Shown here in pieces: positions 55,101 to 62,669 of a stretch of DNA of 64,000 bases. The position numbers and the translations under genes are program-made. The notes under the pieces are model-generated. The model saw only the letters and a list, made by a program, of their open reading frames with translations. It did not search any database and was not told the origin of the DNA. Within the stretch, counting starts at the first letter, position 1; every line of letters begins with the position of its first letter. The stretch covers positions 29,705 through 93,704 of the forward strand of contig NZ_ANMO01000094.1 in NCBI RefSeq assembly GCF_000338295.1, in the 5' to 3' direction. This DNA comes from Rhodopirellula europaea 6C. GTDB taxonomy: Bacteria; Planctomycetota; Planctomycetia; Pirellulales; Pirellulaceae.

Positions 55101-58100
55101 GCATGAATCAAAATCGATTCATCATCTCGCAACCGAGCACACGTGTTCATGGCGTGATCCGCGGTCAGCCACGCGACTGGGATAGCCGATGCATCAACCA
55201 GATCGATTGCCGTGGGAGCTTTCGCGACCAATGCGACGTTGACCACGACATGCGTCGCAAAACCGCCGGGTGCGACCGCGATGACTTCATCACCGATTGC
55301 GAATTCGTTGACGTTTTCGCCAACCGCTGTGACAATACCGCTGACTTCGGCACCCAACGCGACTGGCCCCGGTGGCAATCCGGGGTACAAGTCCAACACC
55401 TTCATCACATCGCTAAAGTTCAGCCCCGCGCCGGCAACTTGAATTTCAACTTCGCCGGTTCCCGGTTCGGCACGACCGAATGCCTGGTGCTTCAGTTCGT
55501 CAACTCCCGAAGCGGCTCCTTTCATCAGACGGCTTGCGGGACGCTCATCCGATGCAAGAAGAGCATGTTGCAGTTCTCGGTGCGTGTCGGGCACAAAACG
55601 ATGCAAGTAACGCACGCCATCCCGCAACATCACCTCGTCTTCCGCATCGTTCCGCGACCATTCAGCAGCCAATCCCTGCAAAGGCAGATTCGCGTTCGGA
55701 TCACAATCAACCAAACGTGTCTGCAGCGATCCAATCTCGCTAACAATGACTCGGCCAATTCCAACCAGAGGCATCTGAATCGCTGAAACAGGCTGATCCA
55801 GCTCGTCACCTGATTGAGCCCCCAGGGTAACCATGGTCAATCGCGTCTTCGGCCGATCGGTGATCGCCTCCCAGCTTTGGACCAAATTCAAAGGAGCCCG
55901 CGTGGTCAACAGCGTGCTGTCTCGCAACGCGTCACTGGCGTCCGTTGCAGACATCGCCTCCAACGACAGCGGATCCACCGCATCGATGGCCCACAAGTAC
56001 ACCAAGTGCCAGTTGTCGCTTGATCCACAAACCCCAAGCTCTTCCCACAACTGCGAATACGACTGCTGATCATCAGCATCGACCCAGTAACATTCTTCCT
56101 GGACCGATTTGTCACCGACAAATTGCGTCGGCTGTTGCGATGGATCTTGAATGGGGTGAACCCAAATGAAATCTTCGCGAGACTTGCCCCATCCGCGAAC
56201 AAGTTCATCCGCTAAATCGGCCGGCGAGAATACGACGAACTTTTCGTTCGCTGCGGTGGAGGTTTCCTCCGATTCATCAGCCTGCCAACGATAGCGATAC
56301 ATCAGGTCTTTGGTCGACTGCTCGCTTTCGGCGCCCACTCGGCGGCTTTCAAATCGACTGATCGACCCAACATGCGTCCCGTTGTCCAGGAACAAATCCA
56401 GGTCCGCCAACAGGCGATGTTCTGTCTTCAGTCGAATTTTCGCGTGAACGATCAGATCGCGATCCAAACCAGCCGATTGAATTTGATCCAAATCAACTTG
56501 GACATCTTCCATCTCATGCGGCAAATACAAACCGCCGGGTGAACGGCCAAACAACGGATCGCAAACGACCATCGCGTGGAAGCAACTGTCCAGCACCGCG
56601 GGATGAACGAGGTATAGCGACGCTTCCGCATCAAACGCTGGCGTGCGGACGGATTCATCCAACCGCACCTTCGCGATTGATTCTCCGTCACGCCGGACAC
56701 CTTCCCGGATTCCCTGAAATGCTGGTCCGTAGTTCAAACCAATCGACTGACAATACTCATAGCAATCTTCGTCATTGAACGATTGCAAACAACGCTCTCG
56801 CCCAGCTTCCAATTCCGCTCGCTTGGCGTCGGCATCGATCGGCGACGGAGTCCCGTGGGTTGCCGCCAGAAGTGACGTCCATTCCTCGCCCGGAATTTCG
56901 CGATATCGAATTTCAATCGAACGCCGATCTCCCGCCAACGATGTTTCCAAACGATGCGGTTGCGACTCATCCAAAATCAGAGCATTGAGCAATTGCAAAC
57001 GCTGCAAACGAATGCGAGTCGGCGCCGGGTCACCTGCTAATTCGCTAGTTCGCGATAGCACCGCAAGCGATCCTGCCAGTGACATTTCAAGTCCTGCCGC
57101 GGCAGGGAACATCGCTGCGCTACGGACCCTGTGATCGAACAAGTAGGCTTGATTGTCGCCGTCAATTCGGCCACGAAAGACAGGATCGGCTGACGGCTCG
57201 GCGTCACCCAACAACGGATGAACGGCTGTCATCAATCGACTACGCCGCGATTGCTCCGATTCCGTCCACAAACTTTGACGCTGCATCGGATAGAGCGGAA
57301 GTTCAGCCCGCTTGCTTGGCCGCGAAATCAATCCCGACCAATCTAAATCAAACCCAAACGCGAACAAGTCACTGACGCCATCCAGCCACTGACTCTCGTC
57401 GTGGTCAAACAACTCCGAATCACCGGCAGTTTGATCTGGCTTTGGACGACGCGCCGTGGCAATCAATTGAATGTTCTGCGACGTGTGGCCATAACACTCC
57501 GTCGTCGCGAAAGCCAGCACCGGGTGCGGCCCGAGCTCAATTCCGATGCCATAGCCGGACTTTGCAGCTGTCATCACCGCGTCGGCAAATCGAACGCCTT
57601 TGCGAACGTTCGTCCACCAGTAGTCACCGGCCAAGGAATCCGTTTCGTCGATGGCTCGCCCCGTCACGGTTGAGATCATCGGAGTGTGCAGAGGTCGAGT
57701 CTGAATCCCATTGAGCGACCGCAACAACTCCTCGCGAACGGGGTCCATTTGCGGACTGTGGAACGCGTACTCGACCGCCAAACGTCGGCAAAAAATGCCG
57801 TCTTCTTCGATCGTAGTCGCCAATCGTTCAATCGCTTCGCTGTCGCCTGACAATGTGATCGACGCCGGTCCATTGACCGCGGCGATAGCGACTGAATCTG
57901 GCATTTTCGGATCGATCTTTGCAAGTTCCGCGATTCGCTTTTCGGCTTCTTGCTCGGTCAGTCCCACGGCGATCATTGCACCGCGACTGGTGGCCAGATC
58001 CATCGTTCGGCCGCGATGGATCGCCACTTGGCAGGCATCCGCAAAGTCCAATCCACCTGACAAATGTGCCGCAGCAATTTCGCCGACGCTGTGCCCGATG

Positions 58101-60097
58101 ATCAAATTCGGGCGAACACCAACCGACGCCCACATCTCGGCTTGCGCAACCTGGATCGCAAACAAAGCCGGCTGCGCGATGGATGTGCGATTCATCCGGG
58201 TCGTTTCCGAATCGCGATGAAGCTCATCGATCAAGGACCATTCCGACGCATGCTTTCGAAACTCGGCATCAATGCGTTCGATGGTCTGGCGAAACACCAT
58301 GTTGTCTCGATAGAGCCCACGTCCCATCGCCCACCATTGTGGTCCTTGGCCACAACACAAAAACACGACGCCCTTTTCGCGTTCGTCACTGCTCAATCGC
58401 GACGGAACAACAGAGGCCTCGTTTGCATTGTCGCTCGATCGCAATGACTCAGACAAATGCGACAGTTCATCACGCAGCGAATCGAAGTCTTCGCCAACAA
58501 CCAATGCGCGGACATCGTGATGCGTTCGGTGATGAGCCGCCGTGCCTGCGACAGCAGCCATATCAAGTGAATCTTCACCGGCCGTGGTATGTTCAGCCAG
58601 CCACTCTTTCCAGTGACTTGCAACATGCGCGAGAGACTTCCGATCAGTCGCTGAAACGGGCAAGACAATCGAGTTGGTTTGCCGATTCGGGCTTTCCACT
58701 GTGCGGCCAGGGTCAACCACAACGGAACGGTTCGCTTTCGTTTCCCGCGGGGCTTCTTCAACAATCACGTGACCATTGGCGCCGCCGTAACCAAAACCAT
58801 TGATGCCCGCGATTCTCGCAGGACCATCAGCGATCCAAGGTTCCAGTTCCGTCGGGATATGAAGGTTCCAACCGCGTAGATCGATCTCCGGATTTGGTGT
58901 CTGCAGATGCAGGTGAGGCGGAATGGCTTGGTGGTGCATCGACAGCGCGACCTTGATCAAACTCGCGATTCCTGCGCCGGCTTCCAGGTGCCCGATATTG
59001 GTTTTCACCGAACCGATGCGGCAAGGTGATTCGCGGTCCTGATCGCTCGAGGCGATAACCCGTCCAAGAGCCCCCGCTTCGATCGGATCCCCAACCGCGG
59101 TTCCGGTCCCGTGAGCTTCAAAGTACTGGACGTCTGACGGATCAACCTCGGCCAACTCACACGTCCGTTTGACCAAGCGTTCTTGTTGCTCACCGCTGGG
59201 GACAGTCAATCCGGGTGTCCGGCCGTCTTGGTTCAGCGCCGTCGCTCGAATCGTGCAATAGATTCGATCGCCATTCTTTTGCGCTTCACGAAGCGGCTTC
59301 AGCATCACCATTCCCGCACCTTCACTGCGGGCATAACCGTTGGCGCGTGAATCAAACGTCTTGCAGCGTCCGTCGGGTGACAACACGCCAAGCTGACTGA
59401 AGGCGACATAAAAGTCGGGCATGATCAGCGCATTGACGCCGCCGGCAAGTGCCGTCTCGGCTTCACCGTTCCAGATCGCTTGGCAAGCCATGTGGAGCGC
59501 AACCAAAGACGACGAGCATGCCGTGTCAACAGCGACGCTGGGACCACGCAAATCAAAGCAATACGAGATGCGATTGGCGGCAATGCTGCTGGATGATCCG
59601 GTGTTCGTGTACGGCCCCAACTCACCGCGATCTTCAAAACTCAGGCTGGCGACCGCGTAATCGATGCTGCTGATTCCGGTGAACACGGCGACCGGTCGAC
59701 CGGCCATAGAACCAAGCGGAGCACCGCCGTCTTCCATTGCCCGATAAGCGACTTCCAACAGCATTCGTTGCTGAGGATCCATCGCCGCCGCTTCACGAGG
59801 CGAGATACCAAACAACGTCGGGTCAAACTGATCTATGCCGCGAACGTAGCCGCCCCATTGGCTCTGCGTTTTACCAAGCATTGGCTCATCGGGCCGGTAG
59901 AACTTCTGCAAGTTCCAACGGTCCTCGGGCGTTTGGGAAATGGCATCCGTTCCCGATGCCAGCAGATCCCAAAATGCGGACGGATCATTCGCATCCCCGG
60001 GGAAGCGACAACCGATGCCCACAACGGCAAGTGGTTCGTTCCTCACGCCAATCCCTACCTTCGAAAAGTTCGTTTGTGTCCTAGGTCGATCGCTCAC
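49100..60097 (-). CDS. hybrid type I PKS-NRPS megasynthase
   Basis: 3665 residues from a GTG with AGGGA just upstream. Domains by motif: KS about 20-445 (DTACSSS near 190, EAHGTGT near 325, KTNIGH near 368); AT about 575-880 (GHSVGE near 667, YAFH near 780); DH about 955-1240 (DHRVRSAAMFP near 990, HPAVLDSCFHA); linker; ER about 1530-1830 (GGVGLAAIEVAQ near 1671); KR about 1860-2050 (AGGLGGFG, then Ser/Tyr/Asn); ACP (GLDSLMAVEL near 2170); C about 2250-2690 (HHIVVDF near 2384); A about 2740-3230 (YTSGTTGVPKG near 2910); PCP (FGGSSLQ near 3316); TE about 3400-3650 (GWSVGG near 3469). No methyltransferase or reductase domain is visible. It should make a reduced polyketide joined to one amino acid and released by the TE. 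The product is unknown. No phosphopantetheinyl transferase is nearby. Confidence 0.95.
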   Translation of the reverse strand: MSDRPRTQTNFSKVGIGVRNEPLAVVGIGCRFPGDANDPSAFWDLLASGTDAISQTPEDRWNLQKFYRPDEPMLGKTQSQWGGYVRGIDQFDPTLFGISPREAAAMDPQQRMLLEVAYRAMEDGGAPLGSMAGRPVAVFTGISSIDYAVASLSFEDRGELGPYTNTGSSSSIAANRISYCFDLRGPSVAVDTACSSSLVALHMACQAIWNGEAETALAGGVNALIMPDFYVAFSQLGVLSPDGRCKTFDSRANGYARSEGAGMVMLKPLREAQKNGDRIYCTIRATALNQDGRTPGLTVPSGEQQERLVKRTCELAEVDPSDVQYFEAHGTGTAVGDPIEAGALGRVIASSDQDRESPCRIGSVKTNIGHLEAGAGIASLIKVALSMHHQAIPPHLHLQTPNPEIDLRGWNLHIPTELEPWIADGPARIAGINGFGYGGANGHVIVEEAPRETKANRSVVVDPGRTVESPNRQTNSIVLPVSATDRKSLAHVASHWKEWLAEHTTAGEDSLDMAAVAGTAAHHRTHHDVRALVVGEDFDSLRDELSHLSESLRSSDNANEASVVPSRLSSDEREKGVVFLCCGQGPQWWAMGRGLYRDNMVFRQTIERIDAEFRKHASEWSLIDELHRDSETTRMNRTSIAQPALFAIQVAQAEMWASVGVRPNLIIGHSVGEIAAAHLSGGLDFADACQVAIHRGRTMDLATSRGAMIAVGLTEQEAEKRIAELAKIDPKMPDSVAIAAVNGPASITLSGDSEAIERLATTIEEDGIFCRRLAVEYAFHSPQMDPVREELLRSLNGIQTRPLHTPMISTVTGRAIDETDSLAGDYWWTNVRKGVRFADAVMTAAKSGYGIGIELGPHPVLAFATTECYGHTSQNIQLIATARRPKPDQTAGDSELFDHDESQWLDGVSDLFAFGFDLDWSGLISRPSKRAELPLYPMQRQSLWTESEQSRRSRLMTAVHPLLGDAEPSADPVFRGRIDGDNQAYLFDHRVRSAAMFPAAAGLEMSLAGSLAVLSRTSELAGDPAPTRIRLQRLQLLNALILDESQPHRLETSLAGDRRSIEIRYREIPGEEWTSLLAATHGTPSPIDADAKRAELEAGRERCLQSFNDEDCYEYCQSIGLNYGPAFQGIREGVRRDGESIAKVRLDESVRTPAFDAEASLYLVHPAVLDSCFHAMVVCDPLFGRSPGGLYLPHEMEDVQVDLDQIQSAGLDRDLIVHAKIRLKTEHRLLADLDLFLDNGTHVGSISRFESRRVGAESEQSTKDLMYRYRWQADESEETSTAANEKFVVFSPADLADELVRGWGKSREDFIWVHPIQDPSQQPTQFVGDKSVQEECYWVDADDQQSYSQLWEELGVCGSSDNWHLVYLWAIDAVDPLSLEAMSATDASDALRDSTLLTTRAPLNLVQSWEAITDRPKTRLTMVTLGAQSGDELDQPVSAIQMPLVGIGRVIVSEIGSLQTRLVDCDPNANLPLQGLAAEWSRNDAEDEVMLRDGVRYLHRFVPDTHRELQHALLASDERPASRLMKGAASGVDELKHQAFGRAEPGTGEVEIQVAGAGLNFSDVMKVLDLYPGLPPGPVALGAEVSGIVTAVGENVNEFAIGDEVIAVAPGGFATHVVVNVALVAKAPTAIDLVDASAIPVAWLTADHAMNTCARLRDDESILIHAASGGVGLAAIEVAQELCVEVFATAGSDLKRDHVRSMGVKHVHDSRSLNFVSEIANLTEARGEPGIDAILNSLPGEAIPAGMSLLRVGGRFLEIGKRDIYADQSLGMYPLRNNLAFFAIDLDQLFQQQAARMGKRLREVVQKFNSKVYRGHEPKRFEASEAASAFRFMQQAKHIGKVIVDYTAPPTKVRARDEGEYQFRADGTYWLAGGLGGFGLRVADWMSESGAGTLVLSGRSKTIRDEAVPAIERMRSRGTKVVVLPCDITNPDDIQRTLDHIDEELPPLRGVLHTAMVLEDKMIVDLDRETLDRVLWPKVLGGWNLHQATRNRVLDQFILFSSLSSVFGHAGQANYSAANALLDGLAHHRRVSGLPATVINWGHLGEVGYLAEREELSERLRRQGVLDFSSTEATECLARALHRGATQCSVLRMDWSRWRGLGLTKDVSPRFAHLIRGGNDAEQTINGESLRQIPAADRERCLHEVVSVKLASLLGGNVAELDADRPMLEMGLDSLMAVELRNWIEGQLQLKLQIGALMRGSSLRSLVATLSESLAMETGDASGASTHVGAGVQEAIADDPAMKDRQRYPMSDQQTGLWYAFRRNRNGTAFNVFLPTRLRSTLDVDALRKSIEGVVQRHAALRTTFTDSSGELQQIVHDELKPEFVVEDWSTSNGRMHTEDELLQSVIAETQRPFDLQNGPMMRIRVFQLAEDDWVVVATTHHIVVDFWSLILILGEIKQFYPQYLVGDSPAIIPPEKDYFELVLRQRHLLNSPRGQSLKEYWTTTLTDVPKVLEIPTDRIRPTTFTQSAKVVGIECAEEVGAAINRVAKQAQVTSSSVVMAALQVMLKRASGQDKFVIGSPFAGRTYSDLEDTVGFFVNMLPLVADVSDNPTFVDLVRRAGDRLVDSMQHEEYPFAQIVRDVDPPRDTGRSPLIQVSCTFEKAHVREEEGRAGYLFPSATEVKEIGGLRQESYPVPHQTCHYDLEFIFEMTGDHLGGMIVYCEDLYEADTMRAMADQFVSLLGKLVAKPDAPIETITAVKASARPDANSKASRNGAATDEPKTLNGLIAQAANRTEQSTVSGSCERAPAGSNGRRSFNRLFRSPKLKPASPSLSCSTEPVVPGSIATRELIARRLRSHHVGLGDFVPVVAKPGKRAMDLILSLQQIGAVPVPLDSTRPSVLLDLVLEQTNAKTILVDEAGSKAIPGVESLTWDQLTGSQNGASNGNGKSSANGNAKSPRVSSEDAAYVIYTSGTTGVPKGVIVSHGAIANTLRWRSRITPLNSADKMLMPLSHQFDAGLGMTLFAYSQGAEVIWPNAEHVADIDSIVEQIIRDEVTVLVGVPSWIDLIASHRKFAHCHSLRHVWIGGESMPESLPRLIRRSSEAQIWNCYGPTEAAVEATAYRISDVHSNRRIPVGLPADHTDVVVVDANHLEVPPTFAGEITLVGAGLADGYLGDESLTKQRFVNLPDGRRAYLTGDQGRRRVDGLVEVLGRMDRQIKVGGYRIEPTEIETVLRDHPAVAQAAVVPRQIGDSAATKSIAFVELDSGDVIANSNVNGAVVHQANWNDVVLSLQHHLAEHLPPYKRPAHMQQVDSFVMTASGKVDLNALPDFAPDASDLSVHQPPRTELEQHLADRWTDVLGVHSIGINQSFFEFGGSSLQAAMLTNRLSEDLGVDVPSSLLFDLADISAMAGRLASLYPNELSRRFGQASVDFYADESNLRNNGLNELLAPLKVTGDRTPLFMVHPPGGIVVCYRELAAHLPDDQPMYAIRARGLHGKEELPSTMQAMAAEYVEAIRSVRPEGPYVIGGWSVGGVIAMEVAQQLIADGNEVEGLILLDSSIPSGASDLVPAEDQANVGLEYGIDLSLDELLQLPSEEQLPFLWQHAEKLGVLDQNTPADVAARAIDDLKTLFHHHLKLTTQYKMQPIETRIVLFRPTDVPFETEGSADRGWSHLSEGVDVISTPGHHHSMVQDPHVKQLAQSICEMLDANSVTSEASSNVSHAGG

Positions 60098-60100
60098 CGG

Positions 60101-61240
60101 TCATCCCTGGTGGCGAAGAGCATCTGTTGGTCGCATTTGCGACGCACGCCAAATGGGCAACGATGCCCCCAAAATCCCAATCCCTAAACCAACCGCCATG
60201 CCTCGAACCCACACGCTGGTTGCGATGGTCGGTTGCAGCAATCCACCCGTAGCTTCGCTGTTGGCCAACACATTGAGCAACAAGCTGGCACCAATCCCAC
60301 CAAGGACGGACGCCAACAAAGCGAGCATCACCGATTCACACAGAATCACGCCAGCGATTCGCTTTGCCGGCCAACCGATCGCTCGCAGGATTCCGATTTC
60401 ACCGGTCCGCTCCAAAACGCTGGTCATCATTGTGTTGAGCGTTCCGATTGCACCAACCAGCAACGCGATCGTCGATGTCATCCAAGCCATCGCGCCGGCC
60501 AACTGCATTCGCGTGTCGGACCGCACAAATTCGTCCGTTGCCAAAGGCAGCAATTTAGCGTCCACCGCTGTGATCCGCTTCACGACGGACTCGACCTGCG
60601 CCGCTTCGATGGACTCATCCAGCACCACGTTGATGTAGGTGATTTGCCCGTCTCGTCCGGCCAACTCCTGAAGTTGTTTCAGCGGCACGATCATGGATCC
60701 ATTTTCCCAAACGCTTCCGCTTTGAAAAACGCCCGCGACCAAGAACGGTTCGTCGAACAAGTTCAAGTTCGCTCCGGGCTCGCAATCCAAACGGCCCGCC
60801 AAATTCTCGCCCAAGTAAACCTGCCCGATTGTCTCGGCATTCTCCGCCAAGCCCGGATCAGCAGCACGCATTTCGTAATCGGTGAACAACCACGAATCCG
60901 TTTGCATGCCCATTGCAGGAATCCCATAAACCTGCTGGTCTTCCGCCGACAAGGTTTCCAACAAGACTCCCGCCGCATCGGAGACGCCTTCGACCTGGGC
61001 GACCTCCGCGACATAGGACTCTTCCAGCGAACTGCTTAAACGATCCGCAGATCCCTGCCGTGAAACAACCACGTCGACGCGATGCGATTCGTAAACGCCT
61101 CGAAAGGACTCCGTGAACCCTTCGGCCACGCCCGACAAAGCCATCACCGAACCGATCGCCGTGGCCAACGCCATCAGCGTCAGTCCCGTTCGCAGCGGTC
61201 GCCGCCACAGGCCTTTGAGCACGAAACCAAAGTAGGACAA
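60101..61240 (-). CDS. FtsX/MacB-type ABC transporter permease
   Basis: 379 residues from a TTG with a strong AGGTGAT ribosome site three bases before it. One helix near 17-40 after an RRPLRTGLTLMALA opening, a periplasmic MacB-like domain (about 45-265), then three helices (about 270-370) with LERTGEIGILRAIGWP between them (about 289-304), the family coupling loop. The last block SLPIWRASQMRPTDALR is also typical. The ATPase partner is not in the window. Only three bases separate its stop from the PKS-NRPS start, so it is probably the first gene of that operon or near it, and a candidate exporter of the product. Confidence 0.9.
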   Translation of the reverse strand: MSYFGFVLKGLWRRPLRTGLTLMALATAIGSVMALSGVAEGFTESFRGVYESHRVDVVVSRQGSADRLSSSLEESYVAEVAQVEGVSDAAGVLLETLSAEDQQVYGIPAMGMQTDSWLFTDYEMRAADPGLAENAETIGQVYLGENLAGRLDCEPGANLNLFDEPFLVAGVFQSGSVWENGSMIVPLKQLQELAGRDGQITYINVVLDESIEAAQVESVVKRITAVDAKLLPLATDEFVRSDTRMQLAGAMAWMTSTIALLVGAIGTLNTMMTSVLERTGEIGILRAIGWPAKRIAGVILCESVMLALLASVLGGIGASLLLNVLANSEATGGLLQPTIATSVWVRGMAVGLGIGILGASLPIWRASQMRPTDALRHQG

Positions 61241-61562
61241 CGGATCACCTAGAAATCAAAAACGAAACATCTGGACAAAGAATTCGATGACAGAGCCAGA
61301 GCACTTCCGCTGGGAAACGGCACAGGAAAGCGGTGTGGGGCAAAACACACCGTGAATCAGGGCATTGTTCACGTTCCACCGCAGATCGATCGGACGACAA
61401 ATCGGCTTAAATTCAATGGTTCAAAGGTACCACCCAGCGTTGGATCACGAAAACCCTCTGAATTTTGGCTATCGTAGTGACGACGCTCAAACGTCCCCTC
61501 CCCACATCCCCTCTCCCTCGCAAGTGACCCCCATGCCGAGTTTCACGCTCTCATTCCCTTCA
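61241..61562. other. 322-base intergenic region between divergent genes
   Basis: It separates the start of the permease/PKS operon (-) from the hydrolase-like gene (+) and must hold both promoters. The upstream part of the longer + frame (61365-61562) lies here but is unlike a signal or domain. I see no RNA gene or repeat. Confidence 0.5.
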
Positions 61563-62651
61563 ATGCGAAATTCTCGCCTGAAAACCCATGGTCTGTCGGC
61601 CGCCTCCGCCGCACTGGCCGGATGGGCCCTTCTCTTCCCTTCCATCGTCACAGCCCAAACCCGTGGGCCAGCCGAAAACGCCGCCAAACAAGATCGTTTT
61701 CACATTACCGCACGGGCATCCGAGATCGATCCCCGAGTGAAGGCCTACCCGGAAATCAACTTTTTGATCGAAGACGCCAAGGGAAAACCCGCCGATCAAC
61801 AGCAGGCGATGTTCAACCCCAACGTCAATTCGCGAGGCCAATTGGTGATTTGGTTGATGGGCCACAACTCTCAACTATTCGAGAAATTGGGCGACTATGG
61901 CCTGCACGCCATTCGAGTCCACTACGCCAACAAATGGTTCAGCATCTGCTGCCAACAGAATCCTGTCCCACCAACCTGTCGCGGCAACATGCGGCTGGAA
62001 GCAGCCACCGGCGAAGACTACACCGACGAAGTCGACTTGGCCAAACCGGATGGGATGTCCGAGCGAGCCTTCCAATTCGTCCGTTGGTTGGCCGAGAAAA
62101 ACTCACCGGGAAACTGGGAGCAATTCCTCAACGACGACCGTACGGATCTGAACTGGGACAAAGTCATCGTCGCCGGCAGCTCCCACGGTTCGACGACCGC
62201 CTCGCGTTTTGCAAAGCACCAACGGGTCGCTCGCGTTGTCGCGCTGTGTGGGCCGCGAGATCAGCATCAGAATTGGCAAGCTCTTCCATCCGCGACGCCA
62301 CCCAATCGCTATTTCGCGTTCTCGCATGTGCTGGATGGTGGCTGGGTCGATGACCACTATTGCCGCAGCTGGGAAATGCTCGGACTCAACGCGTTTGGCC
62401 CCATCGTTAACGTGGACGAACAATCTCCACCTTACGGCCACACACGTCGGTTGATCACCGATTTCGACGTCAACGGAGATGCCAAACGAGCCCACAGCAG
62501 CGTTCAACCAGGTCGCTCCGCCGCCAAGGATCCTCAAACAGGCGAATACAAACACGAGGCCGTCTGGCGATACCTATTCACTCATCCGGTTGATCAAGTC
62601 GGAACGCCGGTCGATCGAGATCCCGACTGCACTCACGACCAAAAACAGTGA
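61563..62651 (+). CDS. exported alpha/beta-hydrolase-like protein
   Basis: I chose the ATG at 61563 because a clean signal peptide follows (basic RLKTH, then SAASAALAGWALLFPSIVTAQ); an ATG at 61533 adds ten residues and a frame to 61365 adds 66. 362 residues. IVAGSSHGSTTASRFAKH (about 203-220) is a nucleophile-elbow G-x-S-x-G-like motif, and ALCGPRDQHQNW follows. It resembles a bacterial family annotated by the name BPSS1187; I could not check. It is probably a periplasmic esterase-like protein of unknown substrate. It is convergent with the DUF1501 gene 18 bases away. Confidence 0.75.
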   Translation: MRNSRLKTHGLSAASAALAGWALLFPSIVTAQTRGPAENAAKQDRFHITARASEIDPRVKAYPEINFLIEDAKGKPADQQQAMFNPNVNSRGQLVIWLMGHNSQLFEKLGDYGLHAIRVHYANKWFSICCQQNPVPPTCRGNMRLEAATGEDYTDEVDLAKPDGMSERAFQFVRWLAEKNSPGNWEQFLNDDRTDLNWDKVIVAGSSHGSTTASRFAKHQRVARVVALCGPRDQHQNWQALPSATPPNRYFAFSHVLDGGWVDDHYCRSWEMLGLNAFGPIVNVDEQSPPYGHTRRLITDFDVNGDAKRAHSSVQPGRSAAKDPQTGEYKHEAVWRYLFTHPVDQVGTPVDRDPDCTHDQKQ

Positions 62652-62669
62652 GCGAAAAAGGTCGTCTCT

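Noticed and set aside
53852..55786. Long + strand open frames opposite the PKS part (53852-54775 and 54794-55786)
   Set aside because: They lie opposite the KR and ER domains with clear motifs and are shadows of biased codon use.
49100..60097. A polyunsaturated fatty acid synthase or enediyne PKS
   Set aside because: The presence of C, A, PCP and TE domains and a single ACP excludes both.
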